This document shows positions 8,367 through 16,564 of a stretch of 64,000 nt of DNA, piece after piece. Made by a program: the position numbers and the translations under genes. Position 1 is the stretch's first letter, and every line of letters starts with the position of its first letter. The notes beneath the pieces were generated by a model. It saw only the letters and a list, made by a program, of their open reading frames with translations, ran no database searches and was not told the DNA's origin. This DNA comes from Streptomyces sp. RKAG290 (lineage in GTDB: Bacteria > Actinomycetota > Actinomycetes > Streptomycetales > Streptomycetaceae): assembly GCF_023701695.1 (NCBI RefSeq), contig NZ_JAJOZC010000001.1:4215894-4279893 (forward strand), read 5' to 3'.

Positions 8367-8402
8367 AAAAGTCCCCGGACCATGATCGTCCGGGGGCTTT
8401 TC
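8367..8402. terminator. Bidirectional intrinsic terminator
   Basis: The arms AAAAGTCCCCGGAC and GTCCGGGGGCTTTT enclose a 7-base loop, giving a GC-rich hairpin with an A-run on one side and a T-run on the other. It follows the degenerate tRNA and separates it from the tRNA-Arg fragment at 8412. Confidence 0.85.
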
Positions 8403-8411
8403 GCTGGTAAT

Positions 8412-8442
8412 CCCGGCAGGAGCCGAACCTGAGACACCCGCT
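8412..8442 (-). repeat. Partial tRNA-Arg copy (putative att remnant)
   Basis: The segment matches 11024-11054, the 3' half of tRNA-Arg(CCT), at 28 of 31 positions in the same orientation. It begins near the acceptor/T-arm and ends at the anticodon arm, the usual extent of a tRNA-embedded attachment core. No 5' half is present. Confidence 0.65.
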
Positions 8443-8560
8443 CCAAGGGCGAGGTCGAGGTCGGGTGGCTGCTGGGATGAGCCGCGAAGAAGTGCACCAG
8501 GGCAAGTGCTCGCTCGCGCGCCGGTGTTGCCGCCGAGTCCCTGTGTGTCTCCGCCCGTTC

Positions 8561-8604
8561 TGGCACGCGAGTGGCATGGCCGCCTTCTGATCCGTAGCTT
8601 GAGA
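8561..8604. repeat. TGGCAC / CTTCTGATCCGTAGCTT dispersed repeat
   Basis: The motif TGGCACG-N5-TGGCA, then CTTCTGATCCGTAGCTT, occurs here. Related copies lie at 7704-7745 (two TGGCAC boxes and GTGATCCGAGGCT) and 6701-6729 (GGCACGG and the complete 17-bp CTTCTGATCCGTAGCTT). I interpret these as remnants of integrase arm-type sites or element ends. They occur only in the accessory zone as far as I can see. Confidence 0.5.
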
Positions 8605-8703
8605 AGATCGGTCAGCGATTGTCAGTGCGGTCGCTTCTCGGCCCCAGAGAGTTGCTACCGGCCGGGGTGGTTACTGGGGTTGCGGTATGGCGCTGCCGGA
8701 CCC

Positions 8704-8919
8704 CTAAGGCGACTCGGTGGGCTTGCCGCAACGGCGGTGCATCCCTCGGTAGATCACCCAGAGGCTGGCCAGGACAAGCACCGCTCCGCCGATTGGCCAA
8801 CCCATGGAGGCTCCATCGCGGTAGTCCCTGATGCCGATCGCAAGAAGCACAACAGACAGGGGCAGCCCTGCCCAGTCGAGGGACCTGTTCAATCTCGTGG
8901 GTATCGAAGGCTCGTTCAC
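8704..8919 (-). CDS. Small membrane protein
   Basis: This is 71 residues from GTG 8919, chosen because AAGGA lies seven bases upstream; a longer frame begins at 9000. Two hydrophobic helices are predicted: about 18-29 and 42-58 (GGAVLVLASLWVIYRG). A basic C-terminus follows. No family is recognised. Confidence 0.55.
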   Translation of the reverse strand: MNEPSIPTRLNRSLDWAGLPLSVVLLAIGIRDYRDGASMGWPIGGAVLVLASLWVIYRGMHRRCGKPTESP

Positions 8920-9171
8920 AGCTTGATCCTTACAGGCGCTTGTGTCTGCCACCAGATGCGAATGCACCGCAAGGCGCAGCGCTTTGACCTGCGGACTCAT
9001 CCTTATCCAGGGCGATCAAGGGGAGTCGTCGACATCGGCGGACCCGGTTTGTTGCTCGGCTGGCTGTCCGCTGAGGTTCGACATCGACCGCTGCCGTCCG
9101 CCCCTGTTGGTGTCAGGCACTGAGGTCAGGCATCCGGCCCGGCTGTCAGTGCTGCATGGCACTGTGCCGCC

Positions 9172-9654
9172 ATGACGACAACGACGGAGCTCACCCTCTT
9201 CGCCGACTACTTCCAGATACACGTGTCCGACGCGGATTCGGACGGTGATCTGAGCGACGCATGGACTGAACAGGCCGTTGCCGATCACCTCGCGGTTGCA
9301 CCGGATGCGCTTGGCATCGGCACAGCGGTCAATGTCAACGTTTCCGTCACTGTCGTCGTCCTGCCTCAGGAGCCGAGTGATGACAGCTCGGAATTCGATC
9401 ACGTCGTCGAGGCCGGCCTCTATGTGTCGTTGGGTCACCTGACGGTTCTGGGCTGCACGGACTACGCCCCCGAAGCGGCTGCATTCGAGGTCCCGCCAGG
9501 CTGGAACCGCGTCCGCGTGTCCCGGAGCAACTTGGCCCGGGCAGCTAAGGCCGATGTCGACTCTCACGAGAGCCCCGAGACCACTGAGAAGATCCGCATC
9601 CAGGTGTGGGCGGCCCCGGAAAGCCCAGCAAAGATCATCAAGCGGTGGTCCTAG
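9172..9654 (+). CDS. Hypothetical protein, ComJ-like pattern
   Basis: This 160-residue acidic protein begins MTTTTELTLFADYFQIHV. The opening (ELT...YFQ..V), the following WTEQAVADHLA, and a beta-rich remainder recall the ComJ family, whose Bacillus member inhibits the DNA-entry nuclease. The resemblance is a pattern only and I would not assign the function. It is soluble, with no signal peptide. Its 3' end overlaps a convergent pseudogene. Confidence 0.6.
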   Translation: MTTTTELTLFADYFQIHVSDADSDGDLSDAWTEQAVADHLAVAPDALGIGTAVNVNVSVTVVVLPQEPSDDSSEFDHVVEAGLYVSLGHLTVLGCTDYAPEAAAFEVPPGWNRVRVSRSNLARAAKADVDSHESPETTEKIRIQVWAAPESPAKIIKRWS

Positions 9655-9926
9655 GTCGACGGAGTCTTTGATGGCTGCTGAGGCGGCAGCGCCGAGCGGA
9701 CTCGGAGGCAGGCGCGCGGGAGCGGCCTGAGGCGAGTGCCTTGATGAGGTAGAGAAACCTGTAACAGCTCTCGGCGTCGGTCAGACAGAGGGCGAATCGG
9801 TCGCCAGGGGCGACTGGTGAAACCGGCTTGGAGGAGTCGCTGGTATGCCTCGGTCACATCGGCAGGCACGGGCTGGTGGATCGGGACGTAGTGGCACACC
9901 GATTCACCGCCGGGCTGATCGGGCAC
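9638..9926 (-). pseudogene. Broken copy 1 of a duplicated small gene
   Basis: The N-terminal part (HYVPIHQPVPADVTEAYQ, then LLQAG) and the C-terminal part (GDRFALCLTDAESCYRF, then LYLIKAL) are in different frames. An extra T in the TTT/AAA run at 9820-9822, relative to copy 2, explains the break. The paralogue is at 10699-10945 and the DNA repeat covers about 185 bp. The family is unknown. It probably encodes a protein of about 80-95 residues. Confidence 0.55.
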
Positions 9927-9977
9927 GAAGAGGCGTGGATCGGCCGTTCCCTACCGACGCGCCCGACGGTCTCGGAG

Positions 9978-10190
9978 CTAGGGGCGGTAGTAGCCGCGCA
10001 CCGTCGGTGAAGAGCTATGCACTGCGGTGGAGCTGTAGGTAACTCGGTTGTTGTGCGCCTGTACCCGGCTCGCTTGCTCGATCAGGAGCCCGTCGACGTT
10101 CTCCGTGCGGTTGCGCCGCAACAACAGCTTGACGATCAAGGCAAACGCCGTCACTCCCATGAGTCCGAACATGACGCCAAGCTCGATCAC
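9978..10190 (-). CDS. Small single-pass membrane protein
   Basis: This is 70 residues from GTG 10190, with a strong RBS (GAGGGGG five bases upstream). The N-terminal helix (LGVMFGLMGVTAFALIVKLLL) spans the membrane, and a basic, Ser/Thr/Asn-rich cytoplasmic tail follows. No family is recognised. It lies between the two copies of the duplicated small gene, on the same strand. Confidence 0.6.
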   Translation of the reverse strand: MIELGVMFGLMGVTAFALIVKLLLRRNRTENVDGLLIEQASRVQAHNNRVTYSSTAVHSSSPTVRGYYRP

Positions 10191-10698
10191 GGATCCCCCT
10201 CTGTGGCTGCTCAGTTCATTCAGCGTGGGGTGACCATGACATGCACCTCGGGCTCGCGGTATCCAGGGCCGAAAAGCTTGAGGATCTTCTGAGCTCGGCC
10301 GGAGCGCCATGCGGGGCCAGTGCATTACGTGAGGCCTGTTAGCAAACCGCGCGGTCGGCGTAGCGACTCTGGCCGGCCCAGGGGGCCCAGATCGCCGACA
10401 CCACCGCCTCACTTCCTCAACCCATCACTTGCCCCAGCTTCCATCTCGTCCGCCTTCGGCCCACCCTCCGTGGAGCGGGCGTGGTTCCTGGCGTCAAGGT
10501 GGAGCGCGACACTGTACGAACGACCTTGAGGCCATGGGCCGCGGCTGCTCGGCTCTGCCTGGGTCGAGGGTGGTCGGGATGGGAGCTCCACGACGCTCAC
10601 CGCGAATCCGCCGGCACTCGCGGACGGCGCCCCGTCCCATCCCGGAGTCTGAGCGCCCCCGCCGGAGGTATGTCCTTGGCCCGCGGATCGGTCTCGGC
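10191..10698. other. Intergenic, no gene seen
   Basis: This is about 500 bp of GC-rich sequence without an ORF showing coding bias on either strand. I see no tRNA, terminator or convincing repeat here. Confidence 0.4.
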
Positions 10699-10945
10699 TC
10701 ATGCCCCTCGGGCCGAAGGCAGGAGCGCGGGAGCGGCCTGAGCCGGGAAGCGCGCCCGGCGGAGCGGAGCGCAGCCGGGTGCCTTGATGAGGTAGAGAAA
10801 CCTGTAACAGCTCTCGGTGTCGGTCAGGCAGAGGGCGAGTCGGTCGCCGGGGGGGGGGGACTGGTGAACCGGCTTGGCGGAGTCGCCGGTACGCCTCGGT
10901 CACATCGGCAGGTACGGGCTGGCGGATCGGGATGTGGTGGCCCAC
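10699..10945 (-). pseudogene. Copy 2 of duplicated small gene, broken at an 11-C tract
   Basis: The protein starts with HHIPIRQPVPADVTEAY and, in another frame, continues GDRLALCLTDTESCYRF, then LYLIKAPG. The switch point is a run of 11 C on the coding strand (G on plus, 10849-10859). Ten or thirteen bases there would restore a single frame of about 82 residues ending at 10699. It could be a phase-variable gene, a sequencing miscount, or a decayed copy. Confidence 0.5.
10849..10859. repeat. Poly-G tract, 11 bases
   Basis: An uninterrupted run of 11 G on the plus strand lies inside the coding region of the duplicated small gene. It is the longest homopolymer I noticed in the window and sits exactly where the frame is lost. 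Confidence 0.9.
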
Positions 10946-10971
10946 CGCATGGCACGGCAGCGAGCATGCGA

Positions 10972-11012
10972 AAGGGCCAGTTCGAGAGGATCAAGCCTCC
11001 GAACTGGCCCTT
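10972..11012 (-). terminator. tRNA-Arg terminator
   Basis: AAGGGCCAGTTCG and CGAACTGGCCCTT form a 13-bp stem around a loop of about 15 bases, itself containing GAGG/CCTC. It sits directly downstream of tRNA-Arg on the minus strand. Confidence 0.8.
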
Positions 11013-11019
11013 GGTGCTG

Positions 11020-11092
11020 TGCCCCCGGCAGGATTCGAACCTGCGACACCCGCTTTAGGAGAGCGGTGCTCTATCCCCTGAGCTACGAAGGC
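11020..11092 (-). tRNA. tRNA-Arg (CCT)
   Basis: The 73-nt cloverleaf on the minus strand has acceptor GCCTTCG/CGGGGGC (closed with two G-U pairs). The anticodon stem CCGCT/AGCGG encloses CTCCTAA, so the anticodon is CCT. The T-arm is GCAGG-TTCGAAT-CCTGC. CCA is not encoded. A 31-bp copy of its 3' half lies at 8412. Confidence 0.95.
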
Positions 11093-11545
11093 CGGGGCCT
11101 GGAGGGAGCCTTGGTGAGGATCCGGTGGGTGGATCTTCGTCAAGGGCTACAGGCCCACTTGTCGGACGAGGGGCGTTGCTTCTGCGATCTTGCTCAGGCA
11201 GGCAGCGGAACGTACCAACGACTGACCAGGGACAGCCTAGCGGATCTGTGCCTGTGAGTGGCTGCCCCGTGGGGTTAGCGGCGTCGGGCGTGGGCTTTCG
11301 CCGCCTTGGCCTGCACGTTTTTGAGAGGGCGGTGCTGGCGATGCCGAGCTCGGTCTCAGGCTGCGGCGGTCTGCTCGGACGCTGCGCACCGTACAGCGGG
11401 CTCGGCGGGTGGCGTCGGGTCAGCCGCGTTCGTGCGGGTGGCCGGGCAAGTCGGCTCGCGGTCGTGATCCGGATGTGATCGGCGCCCCGTAATCTCCGCC
11501 TGGCCAGGGGGTGCGCGGGGTGCGCGGGCAGGGTGGGGGACGGGC
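11093..11545. other. Intergenic, no gene seen
   Basis: About 450 bp upstream of a membrane protein gene. The overlapping ORFs on both strands have no coding character. The tRNA-Arg promoter must lie at the left end and the membrane protein promoter at the right; neither is assignable with confidence. Confidence 0.4.
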
Positions 11546-12710
11546 ATGACATATCGGCGTGTGGCGGTACCGGCGCTTGTCGGAGGGGTGCTGGTCACCG
11601 TGCTTCTGTGGTGGGCCGGGGCGAGTGCGCAGGCGTTGCAGTTGCCGGGCAGCAGTGGCGTGCTCGGTGGCCGGGTTGCGACTGAGTTCGGGCGCTGGCT
11701 CGCCCCGTGGTCGTACGATCCGCCGGGCCCGATCCTGTTCGGCGCCGGGGTGACCGGGGCCGATGGTGACCGCTACCTCAGGCTCTTTCACACGTCGATG
11801 CAGATCCGGTTCGGCGCGGTCTTCGCCTTCTTCGTGCCCGGGGCGATGCTCCTGGTGCGCAGGGTGCCGCCGGTGAACGGCCGCAGGTCGGCCCTGTTGC
11901 TCGCGGTGTGGGCCTGGGGTGTGGTGGCCGGGACCCTGGCGGTGGCCGTTTCGGCGCCGTGGCGCATCGCCGCGCAGGGGCACGCCAGTTACCGGTTTCT
12001 GCCTCAGCTCGCGAGTGTGATCTCCTCCGGGCGGCAGATCCTGGTGGTGGCCGCGCTGGTCGCCGCGGCGGGACCGTGCTCGCCGCGCGGGGCGGCGTCA
12101 AGGACATGGGGGCGCTGCCGCGCGAGGCCGTTCCCGTGCTGGCCGCCCGGTTGGGTGCCACCGCAGGGACCGCTGTGGTCGCGCTGTCCGTCGTGGTCCT
12201 GTCGTACCAGTCGGTTGCCGCCACCATCCAGACGTCCTTCGCGGGCAGCGGGCTGCTCGCGGAGCCGGGCGACCTGCTGCGTCAGTGGCTGCTGCTCGGC
12301 GCCTGGACGGGGCCGTCGGGTGTGCAGCTCGGCGACTGGCTGCTGTACCGGGCCTCCGACGTGCTGCTGCTTGTCGTGGTGTGGTGGTCGCTGCGGTGGC
12401 TGTCCGGACTACTCACCCGGGTCACCTTCCCGGCGATGGCGGTCGGCGCCGTCTGCGCGACCGTTCTGGGTCTGCTGGCCGGCCAGTTGCTACGGGTGGG
12501 TACGGGCGGGTCGGGCCTGAGCGCGGGGCTGCTGCAACTGTCCGCCGGGCTCGGCGAAGGCGTCCCGGCGGCCGTGACCTGCGGCCTGGCGGCGGGGATC
12601 GTGGCGGCCGCGACGCTGCGGACGGCCATGCGTCGCACGGGGGCCAGGGGAGCCCGGCTGGTCCGGACTCTCCGGAGGCCGTTCAGGCCGCGCCTGCCGT
12701 CCAGGAGTGA
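11546..12710 (+). CDS. Polytopic membrane protein, two apparent frameshifts
   Basis: From ATG 11546 (GGGGGA-type RBS) the first frame encodes about 175 residues with helices near 6-24, 86-104 and 116-138. It should then continue in the next frame (VLAARGGVKDMGALPREA...) if one G is added to the GGG at 12070-12072. A second added G in the GGGG at 12647-12650 leads to the natural-looking end SPEAVQAAPAVQE and a TGA at 12710. The repaired protein is about 388 residues with eight or so helices and no family I can name. Without repair, the second frame runs open into the acyl-CoA ligase, which is clearly artificial. Confidence 0.6.
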
Positions 12711-12878
12711 GCGAGCGTGCGGGCGGTCGGGCGCGACTGCCCCCGACACCGACCCCCAGGGCGTGCTGTTCCAGCATGTGCGGCAGCACCGAGCCGTAGC
12801 TGAACATGTCGGGGCCGTCGAAGAGGACGACCAGCCGGCACAGGGCGATTGCCAGGTGTGCTCCCGCCCCGAGCCGCG

Positions 12879-13010
12879 TCAGTCGTCGCGCAAGGCGCCG
12901 ATCACGCTGCCGAGGTGGGCGCGGACGGCTGCTTCGGCCGCCTGCGGGTCCCTGGCCCTCATCGCCTCGATCACGGCCAGATGTTCACTCAGGGACTTCT
13001 GTGGACGTCC
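12879..13010 (-). pseudogene. GntR-family (FCD domain) C-terminal remnant
   Basis: The minus strand reads SLSEHLAVIEAMRARDPQAA then EAAVRAHLGSVIGALRDD and stop. This is the signature last helix pair of FadR/GntR-type FCD regulators. The DNA-binding domain and most of the FCD domain are absent; upstream the sequence is unrelated. A second orphan coding-like piece on the same strand (about 12740-12830: LVVLFDGPDMFSYGS) lies beside it. Both are debris from a deleted regulator region between the membrane protein and acyl-CoA ligase genes. The 12711-13176 gap holds nothing else I can support. Confidence 0.6.
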
Positions 13011-13176
13011 CGTATGCCGACGGAGTGGTGGCGCGTGCGCCGGTCCGGGGCGGAGGGGGAGTGGCGCCGGGGGGTGCGACGAGGTCGGGCGCCGGGCGCC
13101 GGTCGCTCCCTTGACGGGGGGCGGGTGCGGGCATAGCGTCGCGAAAGCCCTGAGCAAGCGCTTAGAAAGGTCGTTC

Positions 13177-14994
13177 GTGCCGCACACCGACCCGACCCCA
13201 GCCACACCGGCTCCCGAACCTTCCGCAGGGGCGGCAGCGCCCACCGCCGAGGCCGCCGCAGCCGCTGCCGAGGCCGCCGAGGCCGCCGCCCGGGTGGAGG
13301 CCGCGCTGACCGGTCCCGACGGCATGTTCGCCGTCGTGCGGGCCGAGGACGGGCCGCAGGCCGGCTCGCTCGTGTACGCGGAGGGTCCCAGGACCCTGCG
13401 TGAATTCGTGGAGACCACCTGGGCGTTCGGGGACCGGACGTTCCTGATCGCGGGGGAGCGCAGCTACACCTACGCCGAGTTCTTCGCCGCGGCGTCGGCG
13501 CTCGCCTGCCGGCTGAGCGAGACGTACGGACTCAGCCCGGGCGACCGTGCCGTGGTCGCGATGCGCAACCATCCGGAGTGGCAGATCGCGTTCTGGGCCG
13601 CGCAGCTGGCCGGACTGGTCGCCGTCCCGCTGAACGCCTGGTGGACCGAGGACGAGTTCACCTACGCGCTCGACGACTGCGGACCGCGGGTGCTCCTTGT
13701 CGACGGGGAGCGGATGCCGCGGGTCGAGGCCTGGGCCGCCAGGTCGGGGGCCCGCGTGATCGTCTTTCACGACGAGGAGCGCGAGGGCCGTGAGGCGAGC
13801 GCGGGCGCCGTCGAGTGGTACGAGGACCTGCCCGCGCCCGATCCGCTCGCCGCACCCCCCGAGGTCGAGATCCGGCCCGAGGACGACGCGACGATCATCT
13901 ACACCTCCGGCACCACCGGCAGGCCCAAGGGCGCCGTCGCCACGCACCTCGCCCAGGCCGGCGCCGCGCGCAACCCGCGGTTCCACGCGGCGGCCTCCGC
14001 GCTCAACAGGGGCATCATCCCGGGACAGGGCCCGGCGCCCGTCGTGCTGCTGACGTTCCCGTTCTTCCACGTCGCCGCGTTCACCAGCTTCTACGCCGCC
14101 ATGTCGGCGGGCGGCACCCTCGTCCTGATGCACAAGTGGGACGCGCAGGAGGCGTTGAAGCTGATCCGTGAGCACGGCGTCATGCAGTACGCCGGAGTGC
14201 CGGCCACCGCGCTCCAGCTGCTCGCGGCGGCCGCCCTGGACGAGGACGGGCTGGAGAGCCTCCAGATGCTCAACACGGGCGGTGCGGCGGCCCCGCCCGA
14301 CCTGGTCGCCAGGCTGACCGCCCGCTACGGCGAGCGGATCGAGCCGCGCAACGGCTACGGGCTGACCGAGACCAGCGGCGGCGTCCTGGCGAATTTCGGC
14401 GCCGGATACCGGCTGCACCCAGGCAGTGTCGGCCGGCCGACCCCCACCACGGAGGTGCGGATCGCCGGGCCGGCAGGTGAGGCGCTGCCCGAGGGCGGGA
14501 TCGGTGAGCTGTGGCTGCGCGGCCAGGCACTGGTGCGGGGCTACTGGCAGGACGAGGCCGCGACGGCGCGGGCGTTCACCGACGGCTGGTTCCGCACCGG
14601 AGACCTGGCGGTGGTCCACGAAGGGCGGGTCAGCATCGTCGACCGGATCAAGGACATGGTGATCCGCGGCGGGGAGAACGTGTACTGCGTCGAGGTCGAG
14701 GCCGCGCTCCACGACCACCCGGATGTCGAGGACGCGGCGGTCCTCGGGGTGGCCCACCCCGTGCTGGGCGAGGAGGTCGCCGCGGTCGTCCGGCTCCGCC
14801 CCGGCGCCGGCGCCACGGCCGAGGAGCTGCGGGCGCACGTCGGGCGGAGCCTGGCCGCGTTCAAGGTCCCGGCCCATGTGCTGGTGTCCGCGGAGCCACT
14901 GCCCCGCAACGCCACCGGGAAGATCCTCAAGCGGGAGCTCCGCGGTCCGGTGGAGCAGGAGGTGCGGGCGGGGCAGGAGGTCAGCGGGGAGTGA
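13177..14994 (+). CDS. Acyl-CoA synthetase (AMP-forming ligase)
   Basis: This is 605 residues from GTG 13177, with RBS GAAAGG six bases upstream; the larger open frame extending left is an artefact. A 45-residue Ala/Pro-rich leader precedes the ANL-superfamily fold. The P-loop-like motif YTSGTTGRPKGAV is at about residue 245. NGYGLTETSG follows at about 390, then WFRTGDLA and the hinge DRIKDMVIRGGENV. The catalytic Lys is in NATGKILKREL. It activates a carboxylate as acyl-AMP and transfers it to CoA; medium- or long-chain fatty acids or aromatic acids are plausible. The leader is unusually long. The GntR remnant upstream could be what is left of its regulator. Confidence 0.9.
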   Translation: MPHTDPTPATPAPEPSAGAAAPTAEAAAAAAEAAEAAARVEAALTGPDGMFAVVRAEDGPQAGSLVYAEGPRTLREFVETTWAFGDRTFLIAGERSYTYAEFFAAASALACRLSETYGLSPGDRAVVAMRNHPEWQIAFWAAQLAGLVAVPLNAWWTEDEFTYALDDCGPRVLLVDGERMPRVEAWAARSGARVIVFHDEEREGREASAGAVEWYEDLPAPDPLAAPPEVEIRPEDDATIIYTSGTTGRPKGAVATHLAQAGAARNPRFHAAASALNRGIIPGQGPAPVVLLTFPFFHVAAFTSFYAAMSAGGTLVLMHKWDAQEALKLIREHGVMQYAGVPATALQLLAAAALDEDGLESLQMLNTGGAAAPPDLVARLTARYGERIEPRNGYGLTETSGGVLANFGAGYRLHPGSVGRPTPTTEVRIAGPAGEALPEGGIGELWLRGQALVRGYWQDEAATARAFTDGWFRTGDLAVVHEGRVSIVDRIKDMVIRGGENVYCVEVEAALHDHPDVEDAAVLGVAHPVLGEEVAAVVRLRPGAGATAEELRAHVGRSLAAFKVPAHVLVSAEPLPRNATGKILKRELRGPVEQEVRAGQEVSGE

Positions 14995-14998
14995 GCGG

Positions 14999-16276
14999 TC
15001 AGGGGCGGGTGATCCGTACCCGGTAGTTCCCCTGGGAGTCCTTGTCGATCACCGAGATCTGTACCCCGTTGGCCCGGTCGGTGAAGGTCTGGCCGGGCTG
15101 GAACGGGGCATCGGAGAGCTCGGCGTGCACGTTGGGCTGCCGGGTGCAGCCGCTGCTGTCCTTGGTGCTGTCGGTGACGGACACGGGCCCCTGGCCGGTG
15201 TCGACGTCCGAGCTCACCTTGTAGATCAGCACCCCGGGCCGGCAGACCGCCTGGTCGTTGCCCGCCTGGGTCCGCACCTCGACCGCGTAGCCGGACTCCG
15301 CGGTCAGCGGCACGAACGCCAGCTTCGTGCCGCCGGTGGTGGCCAGCGGTTCGAGGACGTGGTCGCTGACCCCGGACCGGGAGGCGCAGCTGATCTGGCT
15401 GTTGTCCAGCCAGCCGAGCTTCCACTTGTGCCAGCCCAGCAGGTCGTTGTTGGCCCCCCAGTCCTCGGACATGATGTCCCAGTGCCCGACCGAGCCGCCG
15501 CCCTCCATCGTGTAGAGGTCGGGCAGGCCGAAGACGTGGCCGTTCTCGTGCGGCAGGACGCGGTATCCGGTCTGGGCGTACGACCCCGAGCCGTCGTCCT
15601 GGCGGCTGTAGACGAAGGACGTGTTGGCGAGCGGTACACCGTCCGCGTACGGGGCGTCGTCGTTGCCGGAGAACGTCACGGACAGCACGGTGTCCAGGGC
15701 GGACGGGCCGGCGTTCGGGCTGACCAGGACGTTGACCAGGTCGTACGCGCTGAAGTCCACCCTCGGGTCGGCGGCGGCGATGATGTCCTGGACGAGGTGG
15801 CCGTAGCCCGGTTCGTACGGTGACCCGCGCTCGATTCCGTAGCCCGAGAACGGCAGTGGCATCCGCAGCCAGGTCTTCACCGGGGATTCCGGGACGTAGG
15901 TGAGCCGGCCGTAGGAGCTGGTGCGGAACCAGTCGGTGGTCTGCGGGAAGAATTCGGCGAGCCGGTCCATGGCCGGCTCCGTGCCGGGCGCGTCCGGGAA
16001 GTCGACCATCAGGTTGAGCGCGTGGATCTGGCCGGTGGAGCGGGAGTAGCCCGGCTGTGTCGGCAGGCCCTCCGACATCTGTACGCCCATGGCCGCGGAT
16101 ATCCGGCACGGGCCGAGCTCGGTCGATCCGGTGGTGGCCACGGGTCCCGCGGAGGCCCGGCTGGGGAGGGGGAGCGAGCTGCTGGCCGAGGCCAGTGCCG
16201 CGATGACCAGGGCTGTTGCCGCGCCAAGGACGACCGGGTGGCGGTGCTTGCGTATCCGGTGGCGGGGCTGGTGCAT
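14999..16276 (-). CDS. Secreted M6-family metalloprotease
   Basis: This 425-residue protein has a basic N-terminus and a Sec signal peptide (about 1-43). The zinc site HENGHVFGLPDLY lies at about residue 243 and fits the HExxH-type motif of M6 (immune inhibitor A-like) peptidases (HENGH has the required His-Glu...His). MSEDWGANNDL just after it is the conserved Met-turn region. A C-terminal beta domain follows (about 300-425). It is a predicted extracellular zinc endopeptidase, convergent with the acyl-CoA ligase gene. Confidence 0.88.
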   Translation of the reverse strand: MHQPRHRIRKHRHPVVLGAATALVIAALASASSSLPLPSRASAGPVATTGSTELGPCRISAAMGVQMSEGLPTQPGYSRSTGQIHALNLMVDFPDAPGTEPAMDRLAEFFPQTTDWFRTSSYGRLTYVPESPVKTWLRMPLPFSGYGIERGSPYEPGYGHLVQDIIAAADPRVDFSAYDLVNVLVSPNAGPSALDTVLSVTFSGNDDAPYADGVPLANTSFVYSRQDDGSGSYAQTGYRVLPHENGHVFGLPDLYTMEGGGSVGHWDIMSEDWGANNDLLGWHKWKLGWLDNSQISCASRSGVSDHVLEPLATTGGTKLAFVPLTAESGYAVEVRTQAGNDQAVCRPGVLIYKVSSDVDTGQGPVSVTDSTKDSSGCTRQPNVHAELSDAPFQPGQTFTDRANGVQISVIDKDSQGNYRVRITRP

Positions 16277-16433
16277 GAAGGCGCCTTCGGGGCCGCGGCA
16301 GCCGGCCGACCCTGGCTGCGCTCTGGCGATCAGCCTGTGACGGGTGGCGCGGCGCCGCCCGTTGGGTGCGCCGAAGGGGTGGGATTCTCCCGTTTCAGGG
16401 AGGTGTGATGCAGGTCACATTAAGCCGGGAAAT

Positions 16434-16455
16434 AACCGGGGATCCTTTCCCCGTT
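16434..16455. promoter_or_regulatory. Candidate TetR operator
   Basis: AACCGGGGA and TCCCCGTT are imperfect inverted arms around a short spacer, upstream of the tetR gene in the divergent M6 protease/tetR gap. CCGGGG repeats continue to the RBS. This is inference from symmetry and position. Confidence 0.35.
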
Positions 16456-16564
16456 TACACCGGTGTCCCTGCGAAACGGGGAGGCGGTCCCCGGTTACCC
16501 GGAGAGGCCGCCCGAGAACCGCACAAGCCGAAGCCGGAAGACCGGAAAGAGAAGGAGCGCCGCC

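Larger units (their letters stand above)
8412..11054. mobile_element. Putative decayed island at tRNA-Arg
   Basis: Direct repeats of the tRNA-Arg 3' half bound about 2.6 kb with three small genes and two broken copies of one gene. No recombinase gene is visible. The left boundary is only about 50 bp from the right boundary of the tRNA-Trp-linked region, so the two look like tandem insertions. Confidence 0.45.

Noticed and set aside
11908..14994. A single open frame of 1028 residues covering a membrane region and the acyl-CoA ligase
   Set aside because: Not a natural fusion. The left part belongs to the frameshifted membrane protein and the middle is antisense to GntR debris; the ligase has its own GTG and RBS at 13177.
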